NCBI GenBank assembly: GCA_008711295.1
Contig: VUYV01000041.1
Location: forward strand, 870,729-934,728
Length of the DNA stretch: 64,000 nucleotides
Source: Anarhynchus alexandrinus
Taxonomy: Eukaryota; Chordata; Aves; Charadriiformes; Charadriidae
Direction: 5' to 3'
This document shows positions 58,672 through 64,000 of this stretch, one piece after another; positions within the stretch are counted from its first letter, which is position 1; each line of letters begins with the position of its first letter. The notes below the pieces were generated by a model, which was not told the DNA's origin, searched no databases, and saw only the letters and a program-made list of their open reading frames with translations. The translations under genes and the position numbers were made by a program.

Positions 58672-60695
58672 CTTTCAGGCAGTCAAAATCTGATGTGTAG
58701 GCAATGTTGTACATATCTTAAAGGCAAGACAAGAGGGGGAAAATATTTTAAAGTCCTAAAGAGGTTGCAATGTATCAAAGGTAGAAACAAGATTTTTTTT
58801 TATCGCAACAAGCTGTGCATTGAGCAGTACAGGCAAAGCTTTAATACTGTATTGTGTCTGTCAGCACACACTGGATTGGGGCATCTAATCAGCATGCTGC
58901 GCTTACCTACTTGTATTCACATTTCATTCTGCATTTCTCTCTAATGCATGAAAAATAGTCTTAGGCATATTTTGATAGCAAAGTGATGTAAACCTACGAC
59001 AGAGCAGAAGGATTGGATGAATAATTATGCTGCTAATCCCACCTGCTGTCACACAAGAAATACATGTAAAGAAATGTATAGATATACCAGTTAATCTTAG
59101 CATCTGCCATCAGAGCAAAATTGCAATTGCTCTGGAAATGGCACAGCAGACAGATTTGAGTTACTGTCAGTACTATCCCATCACTGTTTTCCGGAGGCTC
59201 AGCTCTCCAGCGCAGGCACAACCTGCAGCCGGTATGTGCTGGAGACTTCTCGAGCACTGGGACATTACAGCCCTCTGGGGAATGCAGCACACCGCCCATG
59301 GTATGTTCGGATGACTCTGTAGGTCAGCGTCTGGGTGACAGAATAACAGTTTAATTTCTTGCTCTTCTTCAGTGTGTTCAGAGGCCCGTGAGAATGATGT
59401 AGTGGGGTCAGTCAGTGCAAATGCTGAGACAGCGTCTTGCTGCTGTGCAACATCACTAAGGGACCATTTCCTTGCATGTTCTTTTCCATTACAAATTTAC
59501 ACTATGACAACATGCCTGAAAGCAAGCGTTTACAGAAAATGGGATCTAGTCAGAACTGTGTAGTCAGAGATAGGCTTGTTGTGGACAAGTCATCAAAAAC
59601 GGATTTTTCCTTACATGTTACTTCAGCTTCTAGTTAATCTAATGAGTCAGGTATTCATGCGCTCTTTTGAAACCATAGCACCCTTGGTGTTTTTAGATTC
59701 CTCACGAGTTAGGTTTAGTACTTTCAGTTCCTATCATTTTCTTTTACAGTGGAGGAGGATGCAAGTCCCTTTCCATGCATATTTTAGTGCTGAGAGCTAA
59801 ACTAAGCAGCATGTGAGTATTATGGTGTGCCCCAGTTATCTAAACTGAGGACCTGTCCACTGTGTCCATCTACCTTCTGAGCTTATCACTGAGGAAGGCT
59901 TTCAGAGGAAGGCTGATGCGCATCTTGGTTTCACCCTGATGGGGAACCAGGACATGACGGGCATCGCTGCCTGGCCTCAAGAGCTCTGATGTGCTCCTGG
60001 GACATCCACTTTGGACCTAGCCTCTGAGTCTGATGTTTAGGTATCTCCTAGATGAGCAGCGCATATGCAAAGGTAGTCACGGTTGTTTGAAGTTCACTGT
60101 CTTCTTTACACTATGTATATACTGTAAAGACCAAAAGACAGCATCAAGCCTGGAAAACTCCTGCCAGCTAGGTGCATGAGAAATAGTACTTTCTCTAGGG
60201 CACTTTGCGACCTTTGTCCCTGACTTACCATGGTCTACAAAAATGAGACTAATAATTAGGCCTATTTAATGCTAATTTATTTTCTACTGCCAAAGTGATA
60301 TGATGGTTTATTCCAGCATTTTGAGTTCTCTCTCAGAATATCTAGCAGAATTTGTAATAGGGATCTTAGACCTTCCTTATATCTTTACATGAGAGAATTG
60401 ATAATAGACAGTCCTGAAATATGATGTTAATATGTTTGCTATTCTACACAACTATTTTTAATGTCACAGATTTGTGTTTTTTCAATACTTGCAACTCAGT
60501 TTTTCATGTCCCTTCCATGCTCCTGCTTGAAAACAGAGCGGAAAGTCACAGAATGTTAGCAAGCACCCATTTAATTAGCCTTTAAGTAAGGGAGGCTGCA
60601 GGAGGAGGAAATCAAGAAGTTGTCACCCTGAAACGAGAACAAAGCCAAGTGATAGTTGCATTGTAAAAACATTAAGGAAAGTCCTTGCTTATTAC
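58672..60695. other. Intergenic or intronic, mixed
   Basis: Unique sequence with a few CpG-bearing islands near 59200-59330 and 59900-60080. Overlapping open frames occur on both strands, such as 59027-59314 plus and 59033-59299 minus. Nothing definite besides the short candidate exon at 59293-59330. Confidence 0.45.
59293..59330 (-). CDS. Candidate short exon of the unidentified minus-strand gene
   Basis: 38 nt after a good acceptor (TTATTCTGTCACCCAG), reading TLTYRVIRTYHG in one frame, donor GCG|gtgtgc. It joins both neighbours in phase in that frame. Too short to be convincing alone. Confidence 0.18.
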
Positions 60696-60761
60696 AGTCA
60701 ATCCCAGTCCTTTCAAATGACAAACCAGTTCAAGAATTTCTAGGTAGGCTAACTGCTTTCT
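60696..60761 (-). CDS. Candidate internal exon of the unidentified minus-strand gene
   Basis: 66 nt (22 codons) between AAAATACCAG and ACT|gtaata, reading RKQLAYLEILELVCHLKGLG. It has phase 0 at both ends and an amphipathic-helix pattern. The donor is weak. The frame stays open six codons further, to a TAA. Confidence 0.22.
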
Positions 60762-61289
60762 CTGGTATTTTAGAAAATGGAAGAAAACAGAAGGTAAAGC
60801 ATATGTTGTGTTAAGAGAAATTTTGAGATTGAAGGTGTGATGCCACTTAGACACTGACAGCTGCAGTGGACATAACTCAAAATGTCTTCACAAATACTAA
60901 AATCATAGAATCAAAATTCTGCTGTGGTATGGAACAGCACTGCTCAAAAAGCATACAATGATTTGAAAGATCTCTTGGCTGTTTTACAAATTATTTTTCT
61001 CATCTGTAACTGCTGCAAATTATAAAGCTATGTTTCTACTTTCTATGTCTAGTTAACATATTTATCGTACATATAACATTTAACACTCCACAGAGTTGTC
61101 CTAATGTTACCAGGAACAAAGAATGTAAGACACTTGAAAACACAAAGGAGTCCACCTGATCTAATAGGTTTGACCATTTACATTCAACTCGGTCTTGGTA
61201 CTTTTTTTTTTTCCTTACTACAGTCCACTATTGATTTCATCTCTGGAAACAGACCAACCCACGTTCTGAATTCTTCGCTTCAGTAGCCC

Positions 61290-61586
61290 TTAGAATTTAT
61301 CCATGTTTAACCCTTCCATTAAATAGTGCTGCTTAACTTCCTTTTTACTTTTCAAATGGATAGAATAACTGTTTTCTGCTCTATTTGCTAATGAAACTAA
61401 ATCCTGTTTGGCCTTCACCGTTTTGTTGGGCACTAGGCTGATGGGTTTACTGTGGTATGTTTTGAGCCTCGGTACATTCATAAAAGCTTCCTGAATTTGC
61501 TGGCTACTGCACGCATCTGCTCCATTGATATTTCTATCCCGATTCTCCATACTGTTCTTCAACAGCTTTCTGGATGATCTTTTCAA
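61290..61586 (-). CDS. 98-codon open frame, unknown, possible exon or gene remnant
   Basis: Minus-strand frame from an ATG at 61586 to TAA at 61290, with a polar, Lys/Asn/Ser-rich composition and a middle PRLKTYHSKPISLVPNKTVK. It overlaps, in a different frame, the end of the candidate exon at 61553-61691. A frameshift pseudogene or two alternative exons are both possible. No family is recognised. Confidence 0.2.
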   Translation of the reverse strand: MKRSSRKLLKNSMENRDRNINGADACSSQQIQEAFMNVPRLKTYHSKPISLVPNKTVKAKQDLVSLANRAENSYSIHLKSKKEVKQHYLMEGLNMDKF

Positions 61587-61691
61587 TTAGAGCACAGTCT
61601 TGAGCTTTTATTTTCCCAAGAATAATTATGTAACGTTTATACTGAGTCATATTTGCCATCTGCTGGTCCAACCACATAAACAATCCAAATT
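61553..61691 (-). CDS. Candidate internal exon of the unidentified minus-strand gene
   Basis: 139 nt from GTTTTTAAG to CA|gtatgg, reading EFGLFMWLDQQMANMTQYKR then YIIILGKIKAQDCALIEKII. It can follow the candidate at 62359-62450 in phase. No family recognised. Confidence 0.25.
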
Positions 61692-62358
61692 CTTAAAAAC
61701 CTGAGTTTTCCTTAGTATGTGCTTCTAATCTAATTTTTCACAAATGTGCATGTTTATGCAGCTACCCCTGCCTTACAACTTAGCTCTTCACAGAATACTG
61801 GCACCTCTTCAGAGGCTCCCAGCAAACTTGAAGAAATCTATTCATGCAGAGGATACATGTGAGAAGGTATTTATCAAGCAATGCAGGTGATTGCATACAA
61901 AATCAAATGCAAGGCAGAAACATAGGGAAATTATGGCTACCTTAACAGAGGACATCAAGAAGCTCCAGAATGCAGGGGTGTTCTTAGTATACGGCTAACT
62001 TCTTTGGAACTAGTTAATGTTCAAGTGGCTGGTAACAAGATACATAACTTTTTACTCCAGCTTTAAATTACTGTTTTCCACTGTGACTCTGCTGTGACTA
62101 AGGACTTAAACTGTAAATCGTAATTCATATGATTATACATTTATTTATTTAAACTATAATGAAACACTTGTCATCACAAAATCAGGCCTTAAAATTGCTA
62201 TTTACATCAGGCTCTTTCAATCAGAAAGGCCATAGTTATAGAGTCTCTCCACCTAATGATTTTACGCCAGTTCTCAATTCCATGTCCTGTTGACAACATT
62301 AGAGAAGGCATCATTTCACATCCTGAAAATGCCAAACTATGTAAATTACATTTTCTAC
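61692..62358. other. Intergenic or intronic, nothing recognised
   Basis: AT-rich unique sequence. The open frame of the 62.4 kb candidate continues into it as far as 62207, so the donor of that candidate is not certain. Confidence 0.45.
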
Positions 62359-62450
62359 CTAAAAAATAGATACTGTTTGGTTGCTGTGGACAAGTATATT
62401 GGAACAACAGGTCTCCATGATGATAATTTTCTTCCTTTGTAAGAGAAAAT
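62359..62450 (-). CDS. Candidate internal exon of the unidentified minus-strand gene
   Basis: 92 nt from TCTGGAGTTAG to TTAG|gtagaa, reading FSLTKEENYHHGDLLFQYTC then PQQPNSIYFL. Its first base completes the split codon left by the candidate at 62843-62925. The frame stays open to 62207. Confidence 0.25.
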
Positions 62451-62842
62451 CTAACTCCAGAAAGAAATTTCTATCGATTTTTAAAAGATTAAAATTGTTT
62501 AATTAGCTAATAAAAATATGAAAACACCTGTAAAACTGTTACTGACAGGGACTAAACCCAATCATTTGTGAAATCAACGACAATCTTTCAATTGACTTGA
62601 ATGTACCATAAGCCTGGAGTAATTAACACTCTCTCTGAGGACATAACATTAAAATCCTGCCTGCCACAACGTTACTTTGCCATTACTGTCCTTTACATCT
62701 TGTGAGCACAGTTCATGGGAGAATGCCACTGATCTCAGTGGGGGAACGGTAAGGGGTCTTACTTGTCTGTTGAACCTATGGTTCCACCTACATAAATTAC
62801 TAAACTAAAACAGGAACATGGGGCTGTAATTTGGCTTTTCAC
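62451..62842. other. Intergenic or intronic, nothing recognised
   Basis: About 390 bases of unique AT-rich sequence between two candidate exons. No repeat or frame of note. Confidence 0.45.
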
Positions 62843-62925
62843 ATAGGCATAGTATCAAATGGTGCATTAAACAAGGATGCGCCTATGAGTTGGCCATCAC
62901 TATTTTCAGCATCACTTGTAAGAAC
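62843..62925 (-). CDS. Candidate 5'-proximal exon of the unidentified minus-strand gene
   Basis: 83 nt from a good acceptor (TATGGCTTTCAG) to CCTAT|gtgaaa, reading VLTSDAENSDGQLIGASLFN then APFDTMP. It lies just outside the CpG island, where the first exon of a minus-strand gene would be expected. A Met codon run in the same direction lies at about 63090-63045, but the phase there is unresolved. Confidence 0.25.
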
Positions 62926-63390
62926 CTGAAAGCCATAAAGAATGATTAATTTTTCTACCCGGAAAAAGTCATACTATTCAAAAGGTCACACGTTTGAAAC
63001 CTGTAACAGAATCAGGACTACCAGAACAAGGGATAGCTGGATCTGACACCAAACATTGCTGTACGGCTCATCCTATGACACATTAAAGCGGCACGATCCC
63101 GGCGCGTGACGGGTGCGAGCAGTCCCGCCCGCCCGATCCGCCGAGCCACCAACTCGGTGTCGCTCCTGACCTCAGCGGGCCCCGGATTTTCCTTTTTGTC
63201 TACACCGCTTTTTGTCAACGAAGCGCGCTCGTATCTGCGCTGGCGCGTCCTGCCACGTCCCCAGATGGGGTTCACTCCCTGCTCGGGGGATCCCCTCACA
63301 CACACAGAGGCAAAACGCCACTCTCTCCTCCACCTCACCCGCACCTGCACCTGCAGCTAATTCGCCTCAGGGCGGGTGTGCTTCAGCACC

Positions 63391-63466
63391 NNNNNNNNNN
63401 NNNNNNNNNNNNNNNNNNNNNNNNNNNNNNNNNNNNNNNNNNNNNNNNNNNNNNNNNNNNNNNNNN
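63391..63466. other. Assembly gap (76 N)
   Basis: Run of N inside the CpG island, flanked by GC-rich repeats. Translated frames that span it are meaningless. Confidence 0.99.
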
Positions 63467-63662
63467 GCGGGCGGGGCGGGGCGGGGCGGCGCGGGCTGGG
63501 AGGGCGGAGGCACAGAGCCCTCGGCGGCGGCGGTGAGGGGCTGGGGCAGGCGGAGGGGGCAGCCAGCCCGGGCAGCCACTAGGAGCGCGCCAGCCGCGTC
63601 TCCCCAGCAACGGGCCTGGCAAGTCAGGGCTGCGCCTCCTCCCTCCTTCCCTCGCTCCTTCC

Positions 63663-63699
63663 CTTCGTCCGTCCGTCCGTTCGTCCGTCCGTCCGTGAG
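63663..63699. repeat. (GTCC)n microsatellite
   Basis: About eight imperfect copies of CGTC/GTCC (TCGTCCGTCCGTCCGTTCGT then CCGTCCGTCC) in the CpG island, probably in the 5' UTR or core promoter. It may vary in length. Confidence 0.85.
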
Positions 63700-64000
63700 G
63701 GTCGTTATTCCCCTCAGCCCGGCCGGCCACGGGCGGCTAAGGCTGCCCGCTGTCCTCCCCCCCCCGCCCCGTCCTCCGGGGTGTGTGCATGGGGGGGGGG
63801 AGGTTCTTTATTGGCCTCGTCCTCCCCCCCCCCCCGCTTCTCTTCCACACTCCACCCAGAAATGATCCAGTGAAACTAGGAGGAGGTGATTCTCCTCCTC
63901 CCTCCTGCTGCTGCTCCTGCTGGTCTGGAAGGGACTGCAGGAATCTGCTCCGCTCCGCTCCGCGGCAGGGTCTGGGGAGGGGAGACCGTGCCGCGGAGAG

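Larger units (their letters stand above)
63080..64000. promoter_or_regulatory. CpG island, probable promoter and 5' UTR of the next gene
   Basis: The only CpG-dense region of the window. GC boxes (GGGCGGGG-type repeats) lie at 63467-63495 just after the gap. A reversed CCAAT box (ATTGG) is near 63810, and long C and G runs (63757, 63789, 63823) have quadruplex potential. No TATA box is obvious. In other vertebrates BLTP3B is followed on the same strand by ANKS1B, whose promoter is CpG-rich, so this may be its start. No ANKS1B coding sequence is present, so this is inference. The island could also serve a minus-strand gene. Confidence 0.7.

Noticed and set aside
59372..59563. Plus-strand frame with a possible acceptor (CTCTTCTTCAG) at 59370
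   Set aside because: Isolated, with no phase partner on that strand. It shows how easily chance frames look like exons here.
63212..63865. 217-codon plus frame and the minus frames in the CpG island
   Set aside because: They cross the N gap and consist of GC-rich repeat translation (Pro, Arg, Ala).
1..64000. CRISPR arrays, bacterial operons, tRNA and rRNA genes, intact endogenous retrovirus
   Set aside because: None seen. There are no regular spaced repeats, no tRNA-like cloverleaf that I could identify by eye, and no LTR pair or retroviral gene motif.

Overview
The window is vertebrate nuclear DNA and most likely comes from a bird. Every interspersed repeat I can recognise is of the CR1 (chicken repeat 1) LINE type, apart from one short ancient repeat. 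No mammalian Alu, B1 or L1 is visible, and the one clear gene has shorter introns than I recall for its human counterpart. The base is AT-rich until a CpG island in the last kilobase, which contains a 76-base assembly gap (63391-63466).

Region 1-46368 (+ strand) is occupied by one gene, BLTP3B (UHRF1BP1L, also called SHIP164). It is a bridge-like lipid transfer protein of the VPS13/ATG2 chorein class that works on endosomal vesicles. I can place 20 coding exons, numbered 2 to 21 by comparison with the human gene. Every GT/AG junction and every codon phase agrees, and the stop codon is at 46366-46368. The short first coding exon (about 14 residues plus two bases) and the promoter lie to the left of the window. 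With it the protein would be about 1455 residues, close to the roughly 1464 of the human protein as I recall it. The largest exon (28255-29753, 1.5 kb) carries a long variable serine-rich and acidic stretch. The last exon encodes a leucine-heptad coiled coil.

The introns hold CR1 pieces: a 5' fragment at 1-175, a nearly full-length but dead copy at about 18885-21980, and 3'-end copies at 38135, 41201 and 43354. All of these point against the gene. A short sense fragment lies at 44290-44390. Simple repeats and A-rich tracts make up most of the other recognisable sequence. The 3' UTR starts at 46369 and the first canonical AATAAA is at 46895.

Region 46.9-63 kb is intergenic or holds an unrecognised gene. 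It contains an old, degraded CR1 (about 55.83-56.90 kb, minus) next to a younger CR1 (57013-57740, plus) whose ORF2 C-terminus is still open for 207 codons. On the minus strand several short open segments have plausible splice sites, some with matching phases. They lie at 62.9, 62.4, 61.6, 60.7, 59.3, 58.6, 58.4, 53.5 and 50.1 kb, and the last ends in a stop with an AATAAA about 0.5 kb further on. They may be the exons of an unidentified gene converging on BLTP3B, but chance cannot be excluded.

Region 63.08-64.0 kb is a CpG island with GC boxes and a GTCC microsatellite. It looks like a promoter and 5' UTR. From vertebrate gene order the next gene to the right should be ANKS1B, in the same direction as BLTP3B, but no ANKS1B coding exon is in the window.
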